A stretch of DNA of 64,000 nucleotides, taken from Maratus speciosus. Lineage: Eukaryota; Arthropoda; Arachnida; Araneae; Salticidae. The stretch's first letter is position 1. The number at the start of each line of letters is the position of its first letter. Below the pieces are notes generated by a model. That model made no database searches and was not told where the DNA came from. It was given only the letters and a program-made list of their open reading frames with translations. Made by a program: the position numbers and the translations under genes. The stretch covers positions 163,986,761 through 164,050,760 of the forward strand of contig OZ010799.1 in assembly GCA_963932465.1 (NCBI GenBank), given 5' to 3'. Shown here piece by piece: positions 45,469 through 57,259 of the stretch.

Positions 45469-46119
45469 TATTTATCAATTAAATCGCCGTTTTTTTTTTT
45501 CCAATGTGATTCTACGCAGTTTAACATTTACAGCTTGATTGGACATTGGACTGAACTGTACAGATGTGTCCACTAAAGTACTGAACATTGGCTGTAGTAG
45601 GAATATGAATCATACGACTGTGCAATGATCTTGTATGATATAAATTATAAGATAAGCTTCAGGTGTGGTCAAGAAAGACTATATATAGTGTATCTAGTAA
45701 TACTTTTAGAACTTTATCTATGACTACTATATATTGGACTCTACTATATTATGGGACTAATGCTTACCTAGTTGTAGAGTTACTACAAATTTACATTTTG
45801 TAATATTGCTTTTTATTTTGTTATTTGCGTGTTGTTAGTCCTGTGTTTTGCAGTGCAGTTGTAGAGTCACCTGGATAGTTACATGTTTGTGTTTTAGTTG
45901 CATAGTTACCTATAAACATGCATTTCTGTACTCCTGTTTGAGATATAGCGAGTTGCTATGCAGTTTTGCATATGGATTTATGCTTTTGTAAGCATTTTCT
46001 TTTGTAATAATTGTCGCTGATAGGCCCGTTTCCCGGCTGGGAGGAACTGGATGGTGGAGGGGTTTCCCCGCCAGGACATATAGGCCATAAACCTAGCGGT
46101 TGGCGTCCTGGTTGGGTGT
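45469..46119 (+). other. LINE 3' UTR
   Basis: About 650 bp, non-coding, ending in a GC-richer segment with CCCGGCTGGG and GGGGTTTCCCCGCC that could fold, then GGTTGGGTGT before the target duplication. There is no poly(A) or simple-repeat tail. Confidence 0.75.
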
Positions 46120-46133
46120 CCTATGGTAACCCT
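46120..46133 (+). repeat. LINE target-site duplication, right copy
   Basis: CCTATGGTAACCCT, identical to 34269-34282. Confidence 0.85.
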
Positions 46134-46199
46134 TATTGAAAATACTTTCATTGAAATTCAATAACCAATGGCGGCCATTTTGTTTCCCATGCAAAACTA

Positions 46200-46415
46200 A
46201 AATTAATTAATTAAAATTTAATTAATTAATTAATATTGGAAAAAACTTTATTAACATCAATTGTCATCCAGTACAAGTTTAAAAAAATTTATTTCAACCT
46301 GATAGAATGAATAATGAGTATTTTATTAACGATTGAAAATTTGTACAAGATAAATATATAAATATATAAATAAATATAGGGAGAGTGTGAGCTAATAGTA
46401 GGAATTGAAAAATAG
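46200..46415 (+). repeat. Dispersed repeat F, copy 2
   Basis: Matches 18864-19065. The two differ by a (TATAAA)n expansion near 46356. With the 34.0-kb segment it suggests the LINE landed inside a copy of this repeat. Confidence 0.75.
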
Positions 46416-46859
46416 TTAATAAAATCTGTTTTCTTTTGTGGATTTTCATATGTAACAATGTTGTTTTCGTTACAATAATTATACATATATTATATAAGAG
46501 CAAATATCATGTGTTCTAATTTTTGTAACCGTTACGAATTAGTATGTAGTGTAAATCGAAAAAGTATTCAAAATAATGTAGAAAGTTTGGTTATGTTAAT
46601 AAAATAATCCTGCTGTTGGATATCTTTAGACAAATGAAGGAAAAATGTTAGAAAAGTTATCATTTTGCTGTTAGAAGATCATTATAAAAGTTGCATGTTT
46701 GCATTTTTAAAAATTAAAGAGTCATACTTAATTAAAAATTTACTAGTGTTTACTGTGGACCATATATCCAGTTATAGATGTAAAGCTATGATATCATGGA
46801 GCTATTAATGAAGAGAAACTGACATTTCCTGAAAATAGTGATTCACTTTTAATTGCTTT
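46416..46859. other. No feature recognised
   Basis: AT-rich non-coding DNA; the 65- and 69-aa minus ORFs are low-complexity. Confidence 0.5.
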
Positions 46860-47345
46860 CGCTGTGGTTGATTACCGACGGGCAAACTTCTACCAGCAAA
46901 TTTTAATAGAAATTTTCTCCATATTTAAGCGAATTATTAATGCAAAATTTCAGTCATAAAGAATCGTAAAAACAGATGTTCAATTTACTGGTGGAAATTT
47001 ACTTCGGCGGTAGCCAGATCCTGCTATTACACAATATTTTGATAACCTAGAAAATCTCCTTTCAGTATCAGTGAAAAGTATTATAATACCTGGCAAATTA
47101 CCACCATTAAAAACAAATAGAAATTGTGTCTATATTTATGAGAGAAATATTTCATGAAAAAGCTTCTAAATTAAATCAAAATTTTCTAATCACAATTTAT
47201 TGAAGGGAGTTTGCTTCGGCAGTAAGCAGTAACTGCTATCTGATGTAAATAATCTGCCACCCTCTTGTGACAACTTTCTCAGTTAATTCACTCGCAACTC
47301 GTAAACAATACACTATATGTCACCTTCTCTTTATTCATAGCTCCA
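46860..47345. repeat. Dispersed repeat G, copy 1
   Basis: Contains TTTACTGGTGGAAATTTACT near 46985 and an inverted version (GATTACCGACGGGCAAACTT) near 46870. Related sequence occurs at 53690-54240, where TTTACTGGTGGAAGTTT appears twice directly. Non-coding. Confidence 0.6.
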
Positions 47346-47583
47346 TTTGTGAGATATTGTAAGAAAGGGGAAACTCAGACAATAATACGAATGCAGTTGA
47401 CCTTAAACAAAAAAATACTTGATGCGAAATATTTACAAAAGTATTATTAGAATAATTCAGGTTCTGTATTGAGAAGGGCTGATTGCGTAGAGAAAACACC
47501 TTTAGATTGCTGTGCGAATTGCATCTTTTAACTTCGTTTCTAATATTAACAAGTTGGAAATTGCACGTCAAACATGGCAAATG

Positions 47584-47972
47584 AGGTGAGTTAGTAATAT
47601 AACTAGTTTTATAAATAAATTTGCACCGCATATTGTACTGAATGTATATTTTAGTGTACTTCGTAAATGCATGTCAATTTTATTCTGTTCGAAAGGCTGT
47701 AACATCATTAAAATGCACTTGAAATATTTGTTTCCCATTGGCCGTAATGTAACGGAAAACTTTTGACTGTCCCTGTATTTAAACTATACATCCGATTTTC
47801 TTTAAATTTGAAATGACTCGACAAACATTTGCAAAAATTATATATTTAAAATTTCAGACCATTTGGTTGGGTAGTTGTTTCACTGTTATATGCAGCCGGA
47901 CGGACAGACAGGACAGACGGACGGGCCGTACGACGACTGTAGGTGACCTATTTATATAATTACGAACGCACC
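47584..47972 (-). mobile_element. Dispersed element C, copy 3
   Basis: 389 bp. Left plus-strand end AGGTGAGTTAGTA is a decayed form of the 13-bp terminus; the right is TACGAACGCACC. The interior order is as in the copies at 10179 and 18074, with a GACGGAC-rich tract near 47900. Confidence 0.75.
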
Positions 47973-49156
47973 GAAAAAAAGAATTTTTTATCAACTAAGA
48001 TTCTGTCTATGATATTCAAGATTTTGTTTATACAGTATATATATACTGGTGCTTATTTTTGAATGACACTATTTCTTATTAGCAATCTACATCTTATTTA
48101 ATCTCAGAATTTGGCGATTTACAGAGATTACTAATCGTAAATAGTGTTACTAAAAGTTTAGTACATCTATATATCCTCTTTTAGTTAATATGGAGAAATA
48201 GAAGAAGAAAAAAATATTAAGATTATTGAAATAAATTGTTTAAAAAATAAGATGAAACATAACAAAAAGTTTTACTATGATCTTTTTACAGCACGTACAT
48301 TTTATTTTATGATTCTGCAAAATTCTTTTTCGATAATGGCTTAATGCGAAATAAGGCTTTTTTGTCTCAGAGTTCGAGCTAGTTGAAAGTATATTTCTGA
48401 CAAAATCCCATTATATTCTCTTGGGAAATTCCGTAAAGAAACAGCTGCCAAATGTCTAATAAAAATAAGGGGAAAAGTAAATGCAGCGCCGTTTGTGGAA
48501 AAGTCGAAAGTATAATATACGTATCGTTTATAAATATTGTAAACATTTTTAGAGATGCCTTTGATATTTTCAGTTATGTACCAGTATTCATAAATCTATT
48601 AACTTTTCAAAAATTCATAAAAATGAAAAGAACCGATATAACTGAATGCAGTTGGCGAGAAATTGTGTTTTTACGAATGAGGATTTATTTAGAAAGATAA
48701 AAAAAAAATTAGACATAGTTGTCTATAGATGGCGGTTACAGTATCTCAAAGCAGGGCACATGCAAATCAGTGCCCTATAAGGAGGCGCAACTGACTAATT
48801 TTACCTAATACGGCCCGAGTATACGCAATTTCCGATTTCTTTTGGCGACTTTTTGCTCCATTACTCAAAGTTTTTCTGCACCACTTTTCGAACAGTTAAC
48901 TTCTCAATATTTATTGACAGAAATTTTAAATTAAATAAACCAAAGATAATTTTTCGGAAATAGTAGTCTGTTTCTCACATTTCTGTCCCTAATTATTTTA
49001 TGTCGTCAGAACACAAATATTTTCTTAACAAAATTTTTACAAGAATAAAACTGTTGAGTAGTTAATAATATTGCACGTTTATTTTATTACGTACTTAATG
49101 TATATACACAATACTATTCAATAGTACATTCAATGTATATTTAATAATGTATCTTT
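47973..49156. other. No feature recognised
   Basis: AT-rich. The 82-aa ORF at 48452-48700 (lysine-rich start, hydrophobic middle) has no recognisable domain and no support as a gene. Confidence 0.45.
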
Positions 49157-49330
49157 CTAGTTCATATTATATATAGTAATGTATCTAACAGGTGATTGGC
49201 GTACCCTTTCGAAGATTCCAGATGCTTTACGCACGGTCGCATCAGCAACTGAAAGTCTTGAAATGAGGTCCTCATCAGAGTCATTTGGATTCATGTAGAT
49301 GAGACACCTGTAATTTTCAAAAAGGTGCTC
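49157..49330 (-). pseudogene. C-terminal relic of a DD41D transposase
   Basis: The minus strand encodes about 57 residues including YRCLIYMNPNDSDEDLISRL and ADATVRKASGIFERVRQSPV. These align with LVYETPVDTPEDLLARIVVA and PNSVGVFRRVRQSLR of the intact transposase at 20900-21976. A stop lies just before the preserved part, and the usual RRRC... GRNFEHLL ending is missing. It is an old, different copy of the same transposase group. Confidence 0.75.
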
Positions 49331-49711
49331 CTATTACTTGATAGACACTGATAGGCCTGCATCGGTGTTGGTTGTGGCACATTTGAGCACTTGTTATATT
49401 CATTAGGTCAATAAATCGATTGTTTTTATTTTCTCCGTATTTCTCGTTTTTCGCCAACCCTTTCATTTTATGTCATACGCTGCTCTACAAAATTGCTTCT
49501 TTATGTGTAATTCACCGTCCCTTACAATTTGACCCATGAGTTCAAAAGGATCCTGTATATTTTATGTACGCAATAGTGCAATTCAGCTGCGCAGCTGCTG
49601 CTGCACAAAATTGCTTTTTCATGCTTAATAAATGCATATATATACTAGGTAGCTTTGCGTCCTACCAGCTATTCTCGCCAACCCCTATTCACATACCGCA
49701 GATTTTAAAAA
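49331..49711. other. Non-coding with short direct repeat
   Basis: CACAAAATTGCTT- or TACAAAATTGCTT-type segments recur about 110 bp apart (near 49485 and 49595). No gene seen. Confidence 0.45.
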
Positions 49712-51470
49712 CAAGATACTTTGATCGGCATTAAAAATATTACCGAAGATTGAATAATAATAATAAAAAAAAAAAAAAAACAGTGGCGAACTCCCTATAA
49801 ACGGATTTCCATTTTCCCCTTTAACTGGGAAATTTTAAGGCCGAATCGGCTGCTGTTAATAACTCGAATATCTGTTTTCGTGTTTGATTAAATAAGATCA
49901 GCTAAACATTTGAAAATAAGATATTATAAAATGAATTAAGTAACCAGATTTTTTTTGCTTCCAGTATTCTTTAACAATGCTATAAAAAGATAGATTTAAA
50001 TAACATATTTCAATTAACATATTTCATATTATTTATTGCATCGTTTTAAATCTGACCCAATTCTTAGCAATTTTAGTTTCCTCTTTTTAGAAATCATTTG
50101 AAAATACTTTTGCTTTTAGAAAGAAAATATTATTATTTGCGCTGTCTTACAATTGGCAACATTACTTTAAAAGATCACCTCAAAATATGAAACAAATATA
50201 TCGCATAAATATATTTTTATTAATTTAATAATTAAATTTTTAACTGTTTGTCAATATTATTATTTGAACATTTTAATTAGGAGGTAATTTCAAACATTTA
50301 CTGATTTTAAAGCATATTAATGAATTTGTCATTTTAAAGTTTTTTTTTCTCCTTTTAATATTCACGTGAAAATACTTTTGTTGTTAGAAAGGAAATATTA
50401 TTATTTGCGCTTTCTTAGAATTGGCAGCTAAAGTTTAAAAAATCCTCTCGGAATATGAAATAACAGGTTTCGTACGGGTCTTTGAATTTCCAGACTAAGA
50501 AATTCTTCCATACCAGTATTTTTTATAGAAAATCTCTCCTTAAATAAATCAAATTTCGCGCGTTTAAACTAGATTTATTTTTCTATAAAAAAAAGTACTG
50601 ATATTTTGCCTTGAAAATAACGGTGCCCATACCAACGCTGAATAAATGTCTCGTGCAAATAAATTTAAACTTTTTAAACAGTATTATTATTTGGTCATTT
50701 TAAATATTACGTAATTTCCAACTTTTACTGCTCTTAACCCATATTAATGAATGTATTATTTTAAAGCTTTATTTCTCTTTCAATATTCACGTGTAAATAC
50801 AATTTTTGTGATATAATTTTCAATATTTCCCTGCTTTTAACACGTAATCCTTTAATTCTAATTTGAAAAGATTTTTTCTGCTTTTAATACTCGTCTGTAA
50901 ATAATTTTTCTTTTTATCGTAAGAAAATATTAACCTTTGAGCTGTTTTTACAATTTGGAACAATTTAAAATAAAAACCGTTTCTAAAATATGAAAAACAT
51001 AACTCTTAAAATGATGAACATTTGGTTAAAAGAAATAAGAAATCATTATTTAATATTAATATTAATATTAGTTAAAGAATTATTTTCCTGAAAAACATAT
51101 TTTAATGACAATATTATCTTCACTTACGATTAAAATAAAATATAATTTCAATATGTTTGAAAGTGACGAAAAAAAAGATAAATCCCTATCGTTTACCCTT
51201 TTATCCCTCTATTTCACAAAAAATGAGTAATTTAGTTTCCATCATTACAGAAATATTTTTAAAAATAGAAAAATTAATACTTCGAAAATTAATTCAAATT
51301 AAAAGAAATTCTAATACCACTTTGGACATCCGAGCATCAGTACGGATAACTGGTGTTAATTTCACCACCAAACGTTCCATATTTTAGGAGGACGAACTGT
51401 GAAACATAATCAGTGGTTTCATAAAATCGCTTCATAAATTCGTTTCATTAGATTTATATATATATATTGT
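49712..51470 (+). repeat. Dispersed repeat D, copy 2 (longest)
   Basis: Extends from the TTTGATCGGCATTAAAAATA area to about TTTATATATATATATTG. It is similar to 41865-43500 and, at its end, to 12430-12770. It contains internal near-repeats: AATATTATTATTTGCGCT occurs twice (about 50127 and 50394). The 76-aa ORF at 51157 is not recognised. Confidence 0.72.
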
Positions 51471-51560
51471 GTAGATATATGTGTGTACGAGTGGGGTGTT
51501 ATTTAAGCAAATTCTGCATACATGCGAGTTTGAGAAATAAATTTAGTTACAGAGAATCCC

Positions 51561-51783
51561 TTAACCCTTACCGGCACAGACAAATTTTGTTGTAAAATGA
51601 TGAAATCATCGACTGGCACCGGAATTTACATACGACTTTTTTAGAAATTAAAAACTTGTTACTTTATACTTTTATTGTTAATGCAAAATTTTATTAAAAT
51701 ATTCATGGTGCCATTTGTAAGTTGGAATTAAAATTAGGTATCCCGACCTAACACCGACTGCACACTGCGTCGGAAAGGGTTAA
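51561..51783. mobile_element. TTAA-flanked MITE
   Basis: 223 bp. TTAACCCTTACCGGCAC on the left, GTCGGAAAGGGTTAA on the right. It lies 5 bp from the next TTAA MITE. Confidence 0.7.
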
Positions 51784-51788
51784 TCTAC

Positions 51789-51970
51789 TTAACCCTTTGA
51801 GGAGCAAGCAATAATGTCTCTGTATTATTGAATTCTCACCAGAATAACAGAAAAATTTATTTTAAAATAAGGAAAAAAAATTCTCCTCCAAATTAAATAT
51901 ATAAAATTTAGTTAAAAGTTTCTGGTGCGAATCTTGTTTAAATTAGGTGGGATGCCCCTCAAAGGGTTAA
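51789..51970 (+). mobile_element. TTAA-flanked MITE, family B
   Basis: 182 bp. TTAACCCTTTGAGGAGCAAG to GATGCCCCTCAAAGGGTTAA. The interior (GCAAGCAATAATGT, GTTAAAAGTTTCTGGTG) is shared with 56587-56785. Confidence 0.78.
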
Positions 51971-53689
51971 AGCGGGGTGATTTAAAAAATATATACATGT
52001 AAAACTCAATACTAGTTAGAACTTTATTTCGATAAGACTTTATTTCTAGATTCATTATATGATTTTCAGCATCGTATTATCTAGCATATATCTGCAATCG
52101 TTAAAATATATACTGTCTGCTGTACATGTAACATGATTATCATACGATTTGAGATGAATAGCTGAACAACCACAGACATCTTCAAACATGAAACTAATCC
52201 ACTTTCTAGTTATGGATTAGGCAGAGAAACGCCTCCATTGTTAATCACTCCGACAGATGCGCATTATAGTTCATAATACCAAATAGAACTGTGAATATAA
52301 TAATGAAATGTACAGATTATAATCCTAACTTTGATCCTTGATACTTAGTAAAATTTTGTAATTAACGTTTCGCTTAAAACTTAGTATTTCTCTAGTTAAT
52401 CCCTATTTCACGAAATCGGCTAGAGAAGACATAATATTATCACCATTACAGAAAATAGTGTTTTAAACATGCAAAATTTGCTGTGTGGAAAACATATATG
52501 CTAAAAAAAGGAACAAGAAAAATTGGGTTGGGTTGTGTTGATTTTTGACGGCCACTTATCTACTCGAGAGATATAGGGCCGAGGGGGGGGGGGTCTTTCT
52601 AATTGAACCCAACCCGTATTTACGTAACAAGGAAAATTGAGAAAACAATATACAATAAAGAAAATTGGTGTATTTTTAGCTCCAATGATCTTTCTTTTAA
52701 TAATATGCAGCTGTCACAATACTGAGATTGAAGGGGTCAATCGATTTCTATTATTTTAGTTAAACACAATTTTAGCATTCATTAAAACTATTTAATTCAA
52801 ATGACAAAAAAGAAGTTTGTGCATTTAGATAAGTTCCTGATAATTTTTGAAAAGTTCAGTTTAAGGGGAAGAAATACAGTGTATAATTTTAAGACAAACT
52901 TTTAACAAAATTGTTTACCTTATTTAATTGCAATGTATTACAAATTTTTCGATTAAATGAGGTGGGTACGAATTCTACGTTCGAAGTAATTAATGCAAAT
53001 TTTATAATACGAAATAGTAGTGCCACTGCCATTGGAAATTCCAATGTAATGACAGACTTGACATCTTGGCCCTTTTCTAAAGTCAGAAATTTCAAATAAA
53101 AATTTTTGCTTTATTTAATGACAGATATTTAGTAGTTATAATAAGTAAATATTTTTCATTAGGAATTTCAGGAATAATTTATAATTTTTGAATTTTAAAA
53201 ACAAAGTCTAATCTCGCAACCCTGTGTTACAGTGTCTAGAGATACCAGTATATACTAGTGCGGAAATCGCGTATACCGTTATTGCTTTAGAATGCATCCA
53301 AAAAATTACATTTCCTTAGTCGGCGCTGCCATCGAATTTATAGCTGGAATGGGCAAACACTAACCGTGAGTTACAGCGTCTAGAAATATGAGGTGCGAAA
53401 TGCGTTTAAAATATGTGCCGGAATTATTGCTCATTCTTAATGTATCGCGTATTACAACATAAACCATTTTAATTCTTTTTGTCGCAAAATTTATACTTCA
53501 AAAATAAGTTTCACGTATATTAAATTGCATCGTAAATATCTAAAAACACATTAGATTTCTATTCCTTCGCAACAATAGAGCCGATCACAGTGCCCTCTGG
53601 TGAAATGTAGTTTTTTTGGAGAAGGTTTCGATTGTTGATTTCCACACTATCTACTTCTGGACTTTGTGAATAAAACAGACATTTATTTT
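51971..53689. other. Non-coding with a small inverted repeat
   Basis: TTGGGTTGGGTT near 52524 and AACCCAACCC near 52605 bracket about 70 bp that includes a G10 run and could fold. The two 62-68-aa ORFs at 52.9-53.1 kb lie on opposite strands of the same sequence and show no motif. Confidence 0.45.
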
Positions 53690-54240
53690 TACTGGTGGAA
53701 GTTTACTTCGGCTGTAGTCAGGCTCTGCGTTTTCGCCCTATTGTGACAACTTAAACAAAATCCTGTAAGTGTCAGTGAAAGTGATTATAACACACGGGCC
53801 AACTTCCGACTGCAATAACGAACAGAAATTACTATGAAACTTTTAAGAGAAATTTTGCTTAAATAAGCAGATGGAATAAGGCGAAATTTACTGGTGGAAG
53901 TTTGCCTCGGCGGTAATCAGAAACTCATGATCCGATGTAAAATATCAGCAAAAATTTCGTGACAACCTCGTCAATTACTTCACTGGAAACTAATAGAATC
54001 TATACCAGAGTTGCCAGGTTGGCTCCCATTTTCAATTCACAGCTAAAGTTTTGAATGAAGAGTCTTAATTTTACATAATCTCAATATCTCTGTCATCAAA
54101 TAAAGTAAAAACTACTATTTTTAATTTCTGGAACGAATTAGGATTTCCTGAATAAGAATGGATGCCAAAATGGCAACCCTGCTCTACCCTCTATGTCACC
54201 ACCTTTTTATACATAGCTCCATTTTCTAGACTGTACCTAT
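53690..54240 (+). repeat. Dispersed repeat G, copy 2
   Basis: TTTACTGGTGGAAGTTTACT near 53687 and TTTACTGGTGGAAGTTTGCC near 53889 are direct repeats about 200 bp apart, each followed by CGGYNGTARTCAG. Related to 46860-47345. Confidence 0.6.
54006..54181. mobile_element. hAT-like MITE
   Basis: 176 bp with ends CAGAGTTGCCAGGTTGG and CCAAAATGGCAACCCTG. Flanking octamers (ATCTATAC and CTCTACCC) are only partly alike, so the duplication has decayed or the limits are slightly off. Confidence 0.55.
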
Positions 54241-56586
54241 TTCGTGCACACACTTTGCAATTGTTCAAATATATTGCATTATACAAAACTAATTAACTTA
54301 TTCTTTTATCATTCGTACCAAATAAATAACAAAAACATAAACAACATAAAATGCACTTGCATTTACATAGCGACATCAGAATTTCCTTTCGGTTCCCAGT
54401 TTCACCATTTAAAAATGAAGATTTTTGGTACATTTCCGGTTGATTATATGTTACACGGGCGTAGGTGAGAACTCGCCAGACATTGTCAATACGTGTATTG
54501 CATTAATTTCCTTTAAAATATAACCTGTTCACTCTTTTCATTTGCAGTATATAAATGTCACTTAAAATACGTATATTACCTTTAAAATAGATGCTTTTAT
54601 CATTTCCTTTAAAACACAAAAAATTACATTTAAAACAAGAAATAGATAAAAAATTATTATATAGGTATTAAATATATTATATTATTTATAAAAATTATTA
54701 TATAGGTATTATATAGGTAATTAAATAGGCATTTAAAATAGGTTTTCCAAACAAAAATACGTCAAATCTTACCTTGACAAACATGTGAGATATGTCCAGC
54801 AAACTCGTGCTTTCAAATAAAACACAATAGTCACGGACGTGCTTTCGAATTTAGAGGAAACTAGTGCAACAGATAAAACCCCTTCAAACCACACGCGCAA
54901 ATGGCTTCTTTTCGGTCATATTTAATCAACACCTCGGATTTTTTAGACATAACTCGTTCGGATCTCTACAAAAGAGACATTCAGCTACCAGTATACTCGG
55001 TTTTTTCAAATTACGAGAGGATCGAAAATTGAATTTTTTCCACCTAGTAGATCATCAAAACGTCTCCCTGTGCGGTGCATGAATTTACATAAATTACTAA
55101 AGACAAAATTCGAGAAGAATATGTCATTTTGGAAATCATATCACTCTATCTTTTTAATTCTTACGAATGAAAAAATATATTTTAAGTTAATCATAGCGTT
55201 ATTTTATCAGCGCAATTTTTTTTATAAATATTTTTCCTAATCTGGATACAAGATACATACACTCCGGCAGCGACTATTTCCGTTTAAGAAAATTCTATTT
55301 GATATGTCAATCGCAAATTTTGTAGATACCACATTTCATTGTAGAATTTAAGATATTTTTCTGCTATTAAATACGACGTAAAATTATTTTAATAAATTGT
55401 GGTAGAATTATACGCGCCCTACGGTCACCAATGTGCAATTTATAAAAAATAATGGAGAAAAAGTTACTAAAAAATAGATTTGGAACAAAAAATTATGTCA
55501 TGTTCGCAGGAGGCTGATTTGCACACAAGCTCTTATTTCCAATGCGTGGATAGTTTAAGGTCTCAATCTTAAGTGGACAGTCCTGTGTCGGTATTTTTTC
55601 CACCCATATTAATTATCTTTTCTTAGCCTATCTACCCTTACAAATACCATGGAGAAATGCATATGTATACATTTTTGCATGCATTATTTTATACGGCATA
55701 AATTTTTTATGATTTTTTAATACACTTGCAACAATCAAATTATTATTGAGAAATGGTGGTAGTAAAAAATATCATCTCACCGACTTTCTAGTTTTAGCCG
55801 AAAATTCTAGTTTTAATTAAGTTAATTTGACTTGAAAAAATGCATGAAATTTCACATCTATTCAGGATATTTTCTGTCTGCTTTTTTATATTTTAAGTTT
55901 TATATTTCATTAGCAGATACATTTAAAAATTGATGCAATTTTTTTTTCTATTTCAAAATTTTACTTTAATGGGAGGGAAGAATTAAAAAAAAAAAAAAAG
56001 AGTCACAGCTTTCTTTTTAAAATACTTTTTCTAATAGTTATGAATTTGTTAAGTTTGATTTCCCTTACTTTATTATTTATTTTGCCAATGAAAAAAGAGT
56101 GATTTTAAAACATTTTACCAGGATGAAAAAAAAATATATACATTAGAAACTTATTTTTTCCAATGGAAGCAAATTAAAAGTTTAATCAAAAAGTTTAAGG
56201 TTTCCTTAAGCGTTTTGGATTTTCAAAGCATAAAAAATAAATTAAATACACTTTTTAAAGTTAAGAAGAAAAACTTGTCGCCTAAAAGTAAGTTTATGAC
56301 TTTTTATGAGAAAATTACTGAGAAGCTAGATTAAAAAAACTGATACATTTCAAACGTTAATTAAGAAACTAACGAGGCGAAAAATTTAATAAATAAAAGT
56401 CAGATATTAAAAACATGCATATATATTTTTTATCGAAGTTTCATAAATTTTAAGGATATATTATAGGGAAATGTGTCATTTTATGACGCTTTATGGATAT
56501 TAAGATAATAATTAAAACTATATTTAGAGAAATATTTGAAAGACTGTAAACAAGAGCATGACAACACCTTTTTTACACCCTTGGCT
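54241..56586. other. No gene recognised
   Basis: AT-rich. TATAGGTATTA-type short tandem repeats lie near 54660-54720. The ORFs at 54244 and 54864 have no motif. Confidence 0.45.
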
Positions 56587-56785
56587 TTCACCCTTTGAAG
56601 GGCAAGCAATAATGTATCTGTAATTTTGAATTTTCACCGGAATAATCAAAAAAATTTATTTTAAAATATGGTAGAACAATTGTTGCAACATTTCTCCCCT
56701 AAAGTGAAAAATATAAAATTTAGTTAAAAGTTTCTGGTGAGAATCTTGTTAAAATTAGGTGATCCCATCGCCCTTAAGGGGTTAA
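56587..56785 (+). mobile_element. TTAA-type MITE, family B (second copy)
   Basis: 199 bp. The left edge has decayed to TTCACCCTTTGAAGGGCAAG; the right is CGCCCTTAAGGGGTTAA. Shares GCAAGCAATAATGT and GTTAAAAGTTTCTGGTGAGA with 51789-51970. Confidence 0.72.
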
Positions 56786-57259
56786 CATATTGCCATATGA
56801 AGTAATATAGCACTCATTTTATAGCACATAAAATTGTTTTAGGAATGTTCTTCAAAAAGTCTTATTTCACCCGGAATTTTTTGCTTTTGGTCTTGCTTTG
56901 AAATATAAAATATAATTCTTTATTTACATCTATCCCGAAAGTACATTCTTTAATTTCAATTAACTAGTGGATTGTTTAATTAGTCTTTTCCAAGAAATTT
57001 TGGCCTTAGAAACTAATTCTGAGTGCATTAATTTAAATTGCTAAATAAAACTTCAAAAACAGGAAAAATGGGTTTATTTCGATTGGTTATATGTTTCGAC
57101 ACTACCCGGGACATTTTCAAGACAAATAAAAAAAAAAAAAAAATCTTAAATTGATTTTTACTATTTGTTTTGAAAATCAATCGGGTAGAGTCGAAACATG
57201 TAAACTGTCGAAATATATTTTTACTATATTTTAGACTTTACTTTACACCGTGATTACTG
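56786..57259. other. No feature recognised
   Basis: Non-coding. Weak inverted similarity exists near 57060-57210 (ATGTTTCGACACTACCCG versus CGGGTAGAGTCGAAACATG), which may be outer parts of the palindrome that follows or a separate small hairpin. Confidence 0.45.

Larger units (their letters stand above)
34283..46119 (+). mobile_element. I/R1-group LINE, broken by nested insertions
   Basis: A 14-bp direct duplication marks both ends. Order: 5' UTR, ORF1, ORF2 (endonuclease, reverse transcriptase, RNase H), ~5.2 kb of foreign DNA inside RNase H, the rest of RNase H with a C-terminal Cys/His motif, and a 3' UTR without a poly(A) tail. Removing the insert leaves roughly 6.6 kb, the usual size for full-length I/R1-group elements. 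An apurinic-type endonuclease with RNase H points to the I, LOA or R1 lineages; clade assignment needs a tree. The element is dead because of a frameshift and the insertion. Confidence 0.9.

Noticed and set aside
48452..48700. 82-aa ORF with a lysine-rich start
   Set aside because: No recognisable domain and no supporting signals.
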